Shown: one piece after another, positions 16,111-26,844 of the stretch
How the letters are laid out: each line of letters opens with the position of its first letter
Position numbering within the stretch: position 1 is the first letter of the stretch
Source of the DNA: an uncultured Propionibacteriaceae bacterium
GTDB lineage: Bacteria; Actinomycetota; Actinomycetes; Propionibacteriales; Propionibacteriaceae
Assembly (NCBI GenBank): GCA_936924635.1
Contig: CAKZHP010000046.1
Span: 1-64,000 of the forward strand
Length of the DNA: 64,000 bases
Direction of reading: 5' to 3'
Position numbers and translations under genes: made by a program
The notes under the pieces: generated by a model
Databases searched by the model: none
What the model was told of the DNA's origin: nothing
The model's input: only the letters and a program-made list of their open reading frames with translations

Positions 16111-17346
16111 GTGGACTGCCCACGCTGTGGCGCCTCGTTGGCGGAGGTGGCGTACTTCTGCCACGCCTGCGGCAACGACCTGCGCACGAGCACTGAGGAC
16201 CGGCGAAAGTCGTTCGCCGTCAAGCCCGACGAGCCGGTGGCCTCGTTCGCCCTGATCTCCACGATCATGCCGCGCGGCGCCGCGACCCGGCCGGCCACCT
16301 ACCGGCTGGCCCTCGAGATCGCGCTGGCCGCCGTCGCGCTGGCCGCCATCCTCGGGGCGGCGCCCGTGGCCGTGGTCCTGGCGGCGGTCGCCGTACCGAT
16401 CGTCTACATCGTCTACCTCTACGACGTGAACCTCTGGGAGGACGAGCCAGTCACCGTGACCGGGGCGGCGTTCCTGCTGACGCTGGTGCTGGGGGCGGCT
16501 TGGACCGTCGCCTGGCTCGCGATCCGGCCTCGGCAGGACTTCGGCGGGATCGGGTTCGAGGGATCGAGCTCGCCGACCCTGCTGGGCTTCCTGGTGGCCG
16601 GCCTGCTGGCACCGCTCGTCGGTGAGGTGATCCGTCAGGTCGGCCCGCTCTTCCTGGCGAGCCGGCCGAAGTTCGACGACCTGATGGACGGGCTCACCTT
16701 CGGTGTCATCTCCGGAGTGGCGTACGCGACCGCGGACACCCTCGTCAAGCACTGGCCGATCCTCACGGCAGGTTTCGGCACCCCGCAGGACGGCAGCACC
16801 TGGCTGGCCCTGCTGACCCTGGAGGGGTTCATCAAGCCGCTCGTTCTGGGCACCGCCACCGGCATCGCGTGCGCCGAGTTCTCCGGCCTCGGTGAGGGCT
16901 ACGACGGGTTCACCAACCGGTACTTCCGCGGCTTCGGCGAGGCGGCGCTGGCCTCGGTCGCCTACTTCGGCGGGACGTACCTGCTCAGCTTCATCGACAA
17001 CCCGGTGCTCGGGCTGGTGCTCAGCATCCTCTGGGGCCTCGCCATCCTGGGGGTGCTCATCCTCCGGGTGCGCTCGGTGCTGCACGTCGGTCTCATGGAG
17101 GCGGCGATGGAGCACCAGGCCCGCACGGCGGGTGTCGGCCCCGACGGGGTGCTGCAGTTCTGCGCCCGGTGCGAGATGCCATTGCACCCCGGTGCCGGGT
17201 TCTGCTCGGCCTGCGGCACGTCCGTACGGGTCGGGGCCCGTCTCCACTCAGGCCAGCAGGTGCCGGTCCCGGCGGCCGCCGGAGGAGCGCCACCGCCGCT
17301 GGCCGGCGACCCGCATGACATGTCGGACCGGGAGGGGCAGGCATGA
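16111..17346 (+). CDS. Membrane protein with zinc ribbons at both ends, PrsW-protease-like
   Basis: A 411-residue protein. Residues 1-20 form a zinc ribbon (CPRC and CHAC) and residues about 350-375 a second one (CARC and CSAC). Between them are about eight hydrophobic segments. PLVGEVIRQVGP, FDDLMDGLTFGVISGVAYAT and EGFIKPLVLGT resemble the spaced motifs of PrsW-type intramembrane proteases, but the usual paired Glu is GE here, so activity is uncertain. GTG 16111 is preceded by GGAGGGGGA. It overlaps the next gene by ATGA, so the two probably act together. No substrate can be named. Confidence 0.6.
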   Translation: MDCPRCGASLAEVAYFCHACGNDLRTSTEDRRKSFAVKPDEPVASFALISTIMPRGAATRPATYRLALEIALAAVALAAILGAAPVAVVLAAVAVPIVYIVYLYDVNLWEDEPVTVTGAAFLLTLVLGAAWTVAWLAIRPRQDFGGIGFEGSSSPTLLGFLVAGLLAPLVGEVIRQVGPLFLASRPKFDDLMDGLTFGVISGVAYATADTLVKHWPILTAGFGTPQDGSTWLALLTLEGFIKPLVLGTATGIACAEFSGLGEGYDGFTNRYFRGFGEAALASVAYFGGTYLLSFIDNPVLGLVLSILWGLAILGVLILRVRSVLHVGLMEAAMEHQARTAGVGPDGVLQFCARCEMPLHPGAGFCSACGTSVRVGARLHSGQQVPVPAAAGGAPPPLAGDPHDMSDREGQA

Positions 17347-18296
17347 GCCAGGGACCATGGGGGCCGCAGGGGCAGCAGGCTGGGTACAACCCGCAGCAGG
17401 GCGGGGGGTATCAGCCGCAGGGCGGGTACAACCCGCAGCAGGGCGGGGGGTATCAGCCGCAGGGCGGGTACAACCCGCAGCAGGGTGGCGCGTACAACCC
17501 GCAGGGCGGCGGCTACGGGCCCCAGGGCGGCTTCGGGCCGAGGCAGGTCTCCCCGCCGCAGCGCGGCAACGGCAGGATCATCGCGCTCGTCGTGGGCGGC
17601 CTCGTCGCGGCCGCCGTGGTCGGGCTGATCCTGGCGTTCGTCCTGGGCGGCGACAAGGGGGGCACGACGACGGTGACCCCGTCCACCCCCACACCGCCGG
17701 GGCCGGTGTCACCCGGGCCGGTGACGTCCACCCGACCGGTGAGCTCACCGCCGGTGACCTCGGTCCAGCCGACCCCGCCGCCCACGACCCAGACGTCGCA
17801 GCCCGCGCCGCCGCCCACGACGCAGACGCAGGCCCCCCCGCCGGTCGGCGGGATCGACATCGGCAACGGGATCGTCGTCACCCCGGCGCCGGGGTGGACG
17901 GTGTCCGACCAGGAACCCGGCAGCGTGGTCCTGGAGGGCGCCTCCGCGGTCATGATCGTCTCGACCCTGAAGGCCGCCCCGACCAACACCGGTGCTCAGG
18001 TCGTCGACTCCTACCTGAACGCCCAGGCCAAGAAGATGACCGACGTGAAGCGGAGCGCCACGAAGGAGATGACCGTCGACCCCAAGTTGAGCGTCGCCAA
18101 CGGCCAGATCACCGGCACCCTCACCACGTCGCAGGGATCGACTCCGGTCAGCCTGGTGAGCGTCGGTTCGGTGCGCAAGTCCGACGGGGTCGCGGTGGTC
18201 ATCGGGCTGATCTTCGTCCCGGGCACCGACCTGGCCCAGGTGGAGAAGGACTTCAACCAGATGGCCAGCGGCGTCCTCAGGAGTCAGGCCGGCTGA
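17343..18296 (+). CDS. Membrane-anchored protein with Gly-Tyr-Gln-Pro repeats and a secreted C-terminal domain
   Basis: A 317-residue protein. Residues 1-75 are cytoplasmic repeats of GYNPQQGGGYQPQG and similar units. One transmembrane helix (IIALVVGGLVAAAVVGLILAF) follows near 80-100. Then comes a long Thr/Pro extracellular linker (about 105-165) and a C-terminal domain of about 140 residues starting at IDIGNGIVVTPAPGW. That domain looks like a small alpha/beta fold of cell-surface proteins; I do not recognise it. Translationally coupled to the zinc-ribbon protein upstream. The repeats resemble the disordered N-termini of actinobacterial envelope proteins. A strong hairpin follows. Confidence 0.7.
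   Translation: MSQGPWGPQGQQAGYNPQQGGGYQPQGGYNPQQGGGYQPQGGYNPQQGGAYNPQGGGYGPQGGFGPRQVSPPQRGNGRIIALVVGGLVAAAVVGLILAFVLGGDKGGTTTVTPSTPTPPGPVSPGPVTSTRPVSSPPVTSVQPTPPPTTQTSQPAPPPTTQTQAPPPVGGIDIGNGIVVTPAPGWTVSDQEPGSVVLEGASAVMIVSTLKAAPTNTGAQVVDSYLNAQAKKMTDVKRSATKEMTVDPKLSVANGQITGTLTTSQGSTPVSLVSVGSVRKSDGVAVVIGLIFVPGTDLAQVEKDFNQMASGVLRSQAG
17382..17488 (+). repeat. 42-bp in-frame tandem repeat
   Basis: Copies at 17382-17423 and 17424-17465 are identical. A third starts at 17466 and matches for about 20 nt before diverging. Each encodes 14 residues, GYNPQQGGGYQPQG. Exact repeats of this kind expand and contract easily, so copy number may vary between strains. Confidence 0.9.
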
Positions 18297-18314
18297 GCCT
18301 CACGGCTCGACGTC

Positions 18315-18351
18315 CAGACGGGACGCATCCTGCGGGGATGCGTCCCGTCTG
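18315..18351 (+). terminator. Hairpin terminator after the repeat-protein gene
   Basis: A perfect 16-bp stem (18315-18330 with 18336-18351, built on CAGACGGGACGCATCC) with a 5-nt loop, 19 nt after the stop codon. No T-run follows, as is common in very GC-rich genomes. The remaining 250 nt to uvrB hold no recognisable gene. Confidence 0.75.
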
Positions 18352-18598
18352 ACGTCACCGGCGCAGCGGGGATCGTTCGGCGTCATCCGCGGGTTGCCGT
18401 CACGACAGGACTGGGCGGGGGCGGTTGACGGAGCCCGGCTATGCCGCCCTCGACCGGACTGGCAGGACCCCGACAGGCGCCGACCCAGGCGCCGCGAGAC
18501 CGACGAGCAAAGACCGCGGTTGAAGCGGCACAGCCGCGGAGCCAGGCGGCACAGGGCGTCAGAACAGATTGTCGGTGGCGCCGCGTACGCTCCTGGGC

Positions 18599-20689
18599 AT
18601 GCGTCCGATCGAAGATGTGCAGCGTCGTGTGGCGCCGATGACCATGAAGGCCGACTTCGAGCCTGGCGGCGACCAGCCCGCGGCCATCGACGAGCTCGAG
18701 CGACGGGTCAAGGCGGGGGAGAACGACATCGTGCTGCTGGGTGCCACGGGCACCGGCAAGACGGCCACCGTGGCCTGGCTGGCGGAGCGGCTGCAGCGGC
18801 CGATGCTGGTGATGCAGCCGAACAAGACCCTGGCCGCCCAGTTCGCGAACGAGCTGCGGCAGTTCTTCCCCGACAACGCGGTGGAGTACTTCGTCTCCTA
18901 CTACGACTACTACCAGCCGGAGGCGTATGTCCCGCAGACGGACACCTACATCGAGAAGGACTCCTCGCTGAACGAGGAGGTCGAGCGGCTGCGGCACAAG
19001 GCGACCCACTCGCTGCTCACGCGCCGCGACGTGATCGTGGTCGCCACGGTCTCGGCCATCTACGGCCTGGGCACGCCGCAGGAGTACGTGGGGAGCGCCA
19101 TCCGGCTGCGGGTGGGGGAGGAGATCGGGCGCGACGCGCTGCTGCGGCGCCTGGTCGACATCCAGTACGTGCGCAACGACATCAGCAACACCCGCGGCTC
19201 GTTCCGGGTGCGCGGCGACACGGTGGAGGTCTTCCCGATGTGGGAGGAGCTGGCCTGGCGCATCGAGTTCTTCGGCGACGAGATCGAGGCGCTGTCGACC
19301 CTCAACCCGGTGACCGGTGACGTGGTCACAAATGACCAGGAGCTCCACGTCTTCCCGGCCACGCACTACTCCGCCGGTGCCGAGCGTATGGAGCGGGCCA
19401 TCAACACCATCGAGGCCGAGCTGGAGGCGAGGCTCGCGGAGCTGGAGGCCGACCAGCGGCTGCTGGAGGCGCAGCGGCTGCGGATGCGGACCTCGTACGA
19501 CATCGAGATGATGCGCCAGATCGGCAGCTGCTCGGGCATCGAGAACTACTCGCGCCACATCGACGGCCGGGCCGCGGGCAGCGCGCCCGACTGCCTGCTC
19601 GACTACTTCCCCGAGGACTTCCTGCTGGTCGTAGACGAGTCGCACGTGACGATCCCCCAGATCGGCGGCATGTACGAGGGCGACATGTCGCGCAAGCGCA
19701 TGCTCGTCGAGCACGGCTTCCGCCTGCCCAGCGCCATGGACAACCGCCCGCTGCGGTGGGAGGAGTTCGTCGAGCGGATCGGCCAGACCGTCTACCTGTC
19801 CGCGACCCCGGGGGCGTACGAGCTGGCGAAGGCCGACGGCTACGTCGAGCAGATCATCCGGCCGACCGGCCTGGTCGACCCGGAGATCGTGCTGAAGCCC
19901 ACCAAGGGGCAGATCGACGACCTGATGGGGGAGATCAAGGAGCGCACGGCCCGCGACGAGCGCGTGCTCGTCACCACGCTGACGAAGAAGATGGCCGAGG
20001 ACCTGACCGACTACCTGCTCGGCAACGGTGTCCGCACCCGTTACCTGCACTCGGAGGTCGACACCCTGCGCCGCATCGAGCTGCTGCGGGAGCTGCGTCT
20101 GGGCGAGTACGACGTGCTCGTGGGCATCAACCTGCTCCGCGAGGGCCTCGACCTGCCGGAGGTGTCGCTGGTGGCCATCCTCGACGCCGACAAGGAGGGC
20201 TTCCTGCGCAGCGAGCGGTCGCTGATCCAGACCATCGGTCGCGCGGCCCGCAACGTGGGCGGCCAGGTCCACATGTACGCGGACAAGGTCACCCCGTCGA
20301 TGGAGAACGCCATCGAGGAGACGAACCGCCGCCGCGCCAAGCAGATCGCCTACAACACCGAGCACGGCATCGACCCGCAGCCGCTGCGCAAGAAGATCGC
20401 CGACATCACCGACATGCTGGCCCGCGAGGACGCGGACACCGCCGAGCTGCTGGCCAAGCCGAACGGCCGGGGCCGAAAGGCGGCTCCGGTGCCGGCGCTG
20501 GGGGCCGACGTGGCGAAGCGCGACCTCTCGGGTCTCCCTGCGGGCGAGCTGGCCGACCTGGTGACCGAGCTGACCGAGCAGATGAAGGCCGCGGCCGCCG
20601 ACCTGCAGTTCGAGGTGGCGGCTCGTCTGCGCGACGAGGTGGGTGAGCTGAAGAAGGAGCTGCGACAGATGCTGGAGGCGACGCGCTAG
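18599..20689 (+). CDS. uvrB: Excinuclease ABC subunit B
   Basis: A 696-residue DNA-repair helicase-like protein that takes damaged DNA from UvrA and positions UvrC. Walker A GATGTGKT lies near residue 42, the beta-hairpin region YYDYYQPEAYVPQ near 100, helicase motif VVDESHV near 343, and SLIQTIGRAARN near 540. The C-terminal UVR domain ends in FEVAARLRDEVGELKKEL. ATG 18599 gives the usual actinobacterial start RPIEDVQRRV and is 7 nt after TACGCT (18586-18591), a leaderless arrangement. A degenerate LexA-like site GAACAGATTGTC lies just upstream. Confidence 0.97.
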   Translation: MRPIEDVQRRVAPMTMKADFEPGGDQPAAIDELERRVKAGENDIVLLGATGTGKTATVAWLAERLQRPMLVMQPNKTLAAQFANELRQFFPDNAVEYFVSYYDYYQPEAYVPQTDTYIEKDSSLNEEVERLRHKATHSLLTRRDVIVVATVSAIYGLGTPQEYVGSAIRLRVGEEIGRDALLRRLVDIQYVRNDISNTRGSFRVRGDTVEVFPMWEELAWRIEFFGDEIEALSTLNPVTGDVVTNDQELHVFPATHYSAGAERMERAINTIEAELEARLAELEADQRLLEAQRLRMRTSYDIEMMRQIGSCSGIENYSRHIDGRAAGSAPDCLLDYFPEDFLLVVDESHVTIPQIGGMYEGDMSRKRMLVEHGFRLPSAMDNRPLRWEEFVERIGQTVYLSATPGAYELAKADGYVEQIIRPTGLVDPEIVLKPTKGQIDDLMGEIKERTARDERVLVTTLTKKMAEDLTDYLLGNGVRTRYLHSEVDTLRRIELLRELRLGEYDVLVGINLLREGLDLPEVSLVAILDADKEGFLRSERSLIQTIGRAARNVGGQVHMYADKVTPSMENAIEETNRRRAKQIAYNTEHGIDPQPLRKKIADITDMLAREDADTAELLAKPNGRGRKAAPVPALGADVAKRDLSGLPAGELADLVTELTEQMKAAAADLQFEVAARLRDEVGELKKELRQMLEATR

Positions 20690-20700
20690 ACTCGGGCTGC

Positions 20701-20807
20701 TGGAGGGGAGTACTCCGCAAGCGCCTAGGTCGTCAGCACATCGCAGCCGCGATCGGCCGGGCCGCCGGCTCAGCCGGTGGACGAGACCTCCATGCCGATT
20801 CGGCATG
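20701..20807 (+). promoter_or_regulatory. Probable yybP-ykoY (Mn2+-sensing) riboswitch controlling terC
   Basis: P1 forms from TGGAGG (20701-20706) and CCTCCA (20787-20792). Just inside are GGGAGTA (20706-20712) and CGAGACCT (20782-20789), the two hallmark strands of the yybP-ykoY manganese riboswitch. Between them are GC-rich arms, including GCCGCCGGCTCAGCCGG. A hairpin CATGCCG-ATT-CGGCATG (20791-20807) follows at once and shares bases with P1, so it can act as the expression platform. This family often precedes TerC/Alx-type manganese exporters, as here. Ligand and mechanism are inferred from motif and context. Confidence 0.8.
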
Positions 20808-20828
20808 TTCTCGACGAAGGGCTCTCCC

Positions 20829-21824
20829 GTGCACGTAACTCCTCTGGCCTGGGGCATCACCATCGTGGTGCTGCTGGCCGTGCTGGCTGTCGACATCCTC
20901 ATCATCGGCCGCCGTCCGCACGAGCCCAGCGCCCGCGAGTGCGGCATCGCCATCGGTGTCTACATCGGTGCCGCGCTGCTCTTCGCCGCCGGCGTCTGGT
21001 ACCTGCGCGGCCCTCAGTACGGCGGGGAGTTCCTCGCCGGGTGGCTGACCGAGTACTCGTTGTCGATCGACAACCTGTTCATCTTCCTCATCATCATGGC
21101 CAAGATGAAGGTGCCCAGGCACCTGCAGCAGTACGCCCTGATGATCGGCATCGTCCTCGCGCTCGTCTTCCGCGGCATCTTCATCGCGCTGGGCGCGGCC
21201 ATGATCTCCCGCTTCGCCTGGGTGTTCTTCATCTTCGGCGCGTTCCTCATCTACACCGCGATCGGCCTGGTGAAGGACTACCTGGAGCGCGACGAGGAGG
21301 AGGAGGCGACCGAGAACTTCGCGATCCGGTGGGTGAAGCGGCGGTTCAGGTTCACCGACGACTTCCGTGGCAACAAGATCCAGGTCATGGTCGACGGCGT
21401 CCGTCACATGACGCCGATGTTCCTGGTGATCGTGGCCCTCGGCAGCACCGACCTGCTCTTCGCGCTGGACTCCATCCCCGCGATCTACGGCCTCACCAGG
21501 GAGCCGTACCTGGTTTTCGCCGCCAACGTCTTCGCCCTCATGGGTCTGCGCCAGCTGTACTTCCTGCTGGGCAACATGCTGCAGCGGCTGGTCTATTTGT
21601 CGATCGGCCTGTCGGTGATCCTCGCCTTCATCGGCGTGAAGCTGCTGCTCCACGCGATGCACGAGTACCACCTCGACGAGCGGCTCGGCTTCAACGGCGA
21701 GATCTCGCTGCCGGTGTCGCTGGGCGTCATCATCGGCACCCTCGTCATCACCACGGTCGCGAGCCTCATCAAGTCGAGGCGCCACCCCACGATCGTGCGG
21801 GGCTCCGCCGACGAGTGGCGCTGA
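20829..21824 (+). CDS. TerC-family membrane protein, probable metal exporter
   Basis: A 331-residue integral membrane protein with about nine helices. Conserved acidic motifs of TerC/Alx include SLSIDNLFIFLIIM near residue 77 and DLLFALDSIPAIYG near 213, whose Asp residues are thought to bind metal. Members export Mn2+ or handle metals and exoenzyme loading. GTG 20829 (VHVTPLAWGIT) is chosen because an AAGGG box precedes it and an upstream ATG at 20805 lies inside the riboswitch hairpin. The riboswitch implies induction by manganese. Confidence 0.87.
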   Translation: MHVTPLAWGITIVVLLAVLAVDILIIGRRPHEPSARECGIAIGVYIGAALLFAAGVWYLRGPQYGGEFLAGWLTEYSLSIDNLFIFLIIMAKMKVPRHLQQYALMIGIVLALVFRGIFIALGAAMISRFAWVFFIFGAFLIYTAIGLVKDYLERDEEEEATENFAIRWVKRRFRFTDDFRGNKIQVMVDGVRHMTPMFLVIVALGSTDLLFALDSIPAIYGLTREPYLVFAANVFALMGLRQLYFLLGNMLQRLVYLSIGLSVILAFIGVKLLLHAMHEYHLDERLGFNGEISLPVSLGVIIGTLVITTVASLIKSRRHPTIVRGSADEWR

Positions 21825-21863
21825 CCGACGCTCGCCGGCGCCTGGCGAACGATCGCAACGGCC

Positions 21864-22577
21864 TCAGCGCGGCGGGACGACCTCGATGTGGTCGGCGCCG
21901 GCGACCGCGCTGGCCGGGAGCCTGCCGGTCAGCCACCCGAGCAGCATCGCGTCCGACCCCGTCACGACGGGCGCGGACGTGGTCTCCGTGCCCAGCCGGG
22001 CCTCGTACCCGCCGGACGACACCAGCACCACGGCCCGTCCACTGACGCCGTCGGTGTGACGCCGGACGTTCCACTCGAGCAGCCAGCGGGCCACGTCGGG
22101 CTCCACGTCGACGAAGCCGAAGCCGCAGTCGAGGTCGACGTGGTGCAGCACCACCTCGTTCAGCCGAGCCAGGGGCAGGTCAGCCACCACGACGCCGTCG
22201 GCGACAGGGGCTCGCCACTGCTCCGCGGTGAGCTGGGAGAACGCCTCGTCGAGCCGGCTGGCAGAGGTGTCGAGGTCGATCTGCAGGTCGAGGGGGGACC
22301 GCCGCGACCCGACCTCGAGGTCGCGGAGGGTGTCGTCGTCACCGATCGACCACCCGGCGCCGTCCATCAGCCCCGTCACCGCCCGGCGCAGGGCATCGGC
22401 GTTGCGGGCGATGTGCGTGGCGAGGTGGGCCCGGGTCCATCCCGGCAGCACCGTGGGCTGCCGCCAGTCCGCGTCGGAGATCGTGATGGTCTCCCCGAGC
22501 AGCCACTGGGTGGCCGCGGTCTGCGACCGCCTGATCGCGGCCAGGTCGGCGTCGTCGACGACGACAGGTGCGGTCAT
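21864..22577 (-). CDS. Mycothiol-dependent maleylpyruvate isomerase-type (DinB-fold) protein
   Basis: A 237-residue protein. The MDMPI/DinB four-helix domain includes WRQPTVLPGWTRAHLATHIA (near residue 38) and RLNEVVLHHVDLDCG (near 140), supplying the metal-binding His residues. A C-terminal half of about 85 residues is typical of the family. Such proteins use mycothiol as thiol cofactor or transfer partner; the substrate is unknown. ATG 22577 is 6 nt after TAGGTT on the minus strand, so it is probably leaderless. It is divergent from uvrA and convergent with terC. Confidence 0.8.
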   Translation of the reverse strand: MTAPVVVDDADLAAIRRSQTAATQWLLGETITISDADWRQPTVLPGWTRAHLATHIARNADALRRAVTGLMDGAGWSIGDDDTLRDLEVGSRRSPLDLQIDLDTSASRLDEAFSQLTAEQWRAPVADGVVVADLPLARLNEVVLHHVDLDCGFGFVDVEPDVARWLLEWNVRRHTDGVSGRAVVLVSSGGYEARLGTETTSAPVVTGSDAMLLGWLTGRLPASAVAGADHIEVVPPR

Positions 22578-22663
22578 GGGCTCAACCTAGTGGTCACCTC
22601 TTGGCGCTGACCACCCACGGCCGGGCTGCGGTTCTGTCAGACCCGCGCCCTAGGCTGTGCCGA

Positions 22664-25588
<2,925 letters not shown>

Positions 25589-25706
25589 GCGGGCGCCGGG
25601 ACGGGCAACCCCGAGGGGTGGGCCCGGCCGCGCCAAGACGCCGGCGGGTTATCGTGACCGCACGGCGGCAGGACGGCAGGTCCTGGCCCCTGACCGGGAG
25701 GCACCG

Positions 25707-26306
25707 ATGACGCACCACACCGACAGGGCAGGGACGGCGAGGCGAGCAGCCCGGCAGGCCCGGACGCCGCTCGTCCCGGCGGTGCTCGGGCTGGAGGAGG
25801 CGACCGTCCTGGACGGCGCCGCCTCTCTCGGCGAGGCGGTGTCCGGCGCCGTGACGCGGGACGACCGGGTACGGGGCCTGCTGCAGGGTGACTGGCTGGG
25901 CCATGCCCTGCACCCGCTCCTGGTCCAGGTGCCCCTCGGCACCTGGCTGAGCGCCGCCCTGCTCGACGCCACCGGCGAGGAGAGCGCCGACGCGGCGCGG
26001 CTGCTCGTGGGCGCCGGTGTGCTCGCCGCGGTCCCGGCCGTGGCCGCGGGCTGGGCGGAGTACGCGCACTGCGGGCCGCGGGAGCGCCGGGTGGCCGTCG
26101 TGCACGCCGCCGCCAACGGGGTGGGCATGGTCCTCCAGACAGCGTCCTGGATGTCGCGTCGGGCGGGCAGGCACGGTCTGGGCAAGGTGCTGAGCCTCGC
26201 AGCGATGACGGCGGCGGGCTCGGCCGGCTACCTCGGCGGCCACCTCACCACGGTGCGCAAGGTCGGCAGCAGCGACCCTGCGTACGAGGCGGCGGCGACC
26301 GCCTGA
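25707..26306 (+). CDS. DUF2231 membrane protein
   Basis: A 199-residue protein with about four hydrophobic segments from residue 70 on. The DUF2231 signature is visible: HPLLVQVPLGTWLSAALLD, then WAEYAH, HAAANGVGMVLQTASW and GSAGYLGGHLT. The conserved His residues in the membrane suggest cofactor binding. A GGGAGGCACC box precedes ATG 25707 and a TATCGT box lies about 55 nt upstream. It converges tail-to-tail, 9 nt apart, with a Rieske protein gene. DUF2231 proteins often occur beside or fused to Rieske domains, so a shared redox role is likely but unproven. Confidence 0.8.
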   Translation: MTHHTDRAGTARRAARQARTPLVPAVLGLEEATVLDGAASLGEAVSGAVTRDDRVRGLLQGDWLGHALHPLLVQVPLGTWLSAALLDATGEESADAARLLVGAGVLAAVPAVAAGWAEYAHCGPRERRVAVVHAAANGVGMVLQTASWMSRRAGRHGLGKVLSLAAMTAAGSAGYLGGHLTTVRKVGSSDPAYEAAATA

Positions 26307-26315
26307 CCCGGTGCG

Positions 26316-26729
26316 TCAGGCGGTGACCGAGAGGTCGTCCCCCGACTCGGTGACCTTGGCGGCCGGCAGCGGCTTCGTCGCCGGTCCCTGCTTGACCGAC
26401 CCGTCCTCGATCGAGAACTTCGAGCCGTGGCAGGTGCAGTTGATGGTGCCGCCGGTGATCTGCGAGACCGGGCACGACTGGTGGGTGCAGATCTTGGAGA
26501 ACGCCTTGTACGTGCCGGCCTTCGGCTGCGTCACCACGTAGCTGCCCTTCGGCATGATGTAGCCCCCGCCGACGGGCACGTCGGACTTCTTCACGACCGA
26601 ACCCGCGGCCGACGCGCTCGCGGGCGCGGTCGACCCCGGCGTCGCGGGTGTGGTCGAGGAGCTGCACGCGGCGGCTGACAGGACGATGCCACCGGCGATG
26701 ACGGCGCGGCGGGGGAGATCAGGGGACAC
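26316..26729 (-). CDS. Exported Rieske [2Fe-2S] lipoprotein
   Basis: A 137-residue protein. The N-terminus PRRAVIAGGIVLSAAAC combines a twin-arginine-like motif with lipobox SAAAC, so it is probably exported folded and lipid-anchored. A Ser/Thr/Ala/Pro linker follows. The Rieske fold carries ICTHQSCPV near residue 78 and CTCHGSKFSIEDGS near 95; the two Cys-x-His sets bind the cluster. GTG 26729 is chosen over upstream starts because a clear GGAGGTG lies 7 nt before it and the signal peptide begins there. The redox partner may be the adjacent DUF2231 protein. Confidence 0.88.
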   Translation of the reverse strand: MSPDLPRRAVIAGGIVLSAAACSSSTTPATPGSTAPASASAAGSVVKKSDVPVGGGYIMPKGSYVVTQPKAGTYKAFSKICTHQSCPVSQITGGTINCTCHGSKFSIEDGSVKQGPATKPLPAAKVTESGDDLSVTA

Positions 26730-26844
26730 GGGGCACACCTCCGGGGTCGGGATGCCCACTGTGCCACATGGCTGACGGGTCGCCTCGACCACGCCGGTGA
26801 CGGCCCCGGGTGGGCTGTCAGTGGCCGCGGGTAGGGTGACCGCC

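Noticed and set aside
17382..17488. CRISPR-like array
   Set aside because: Repeats are contiguous, in frame and protein-coding, with no spacers and no cas genes nearby.
18383..20953. Very long open frame antisense to uvrB (similar ones antisense to uvrA, uvrC, rpsA and hppA)
   Set aside because: High GC makes stop codons rare in the frame opposite real genes; composition is His/Arg/Leu-biased with no motif.
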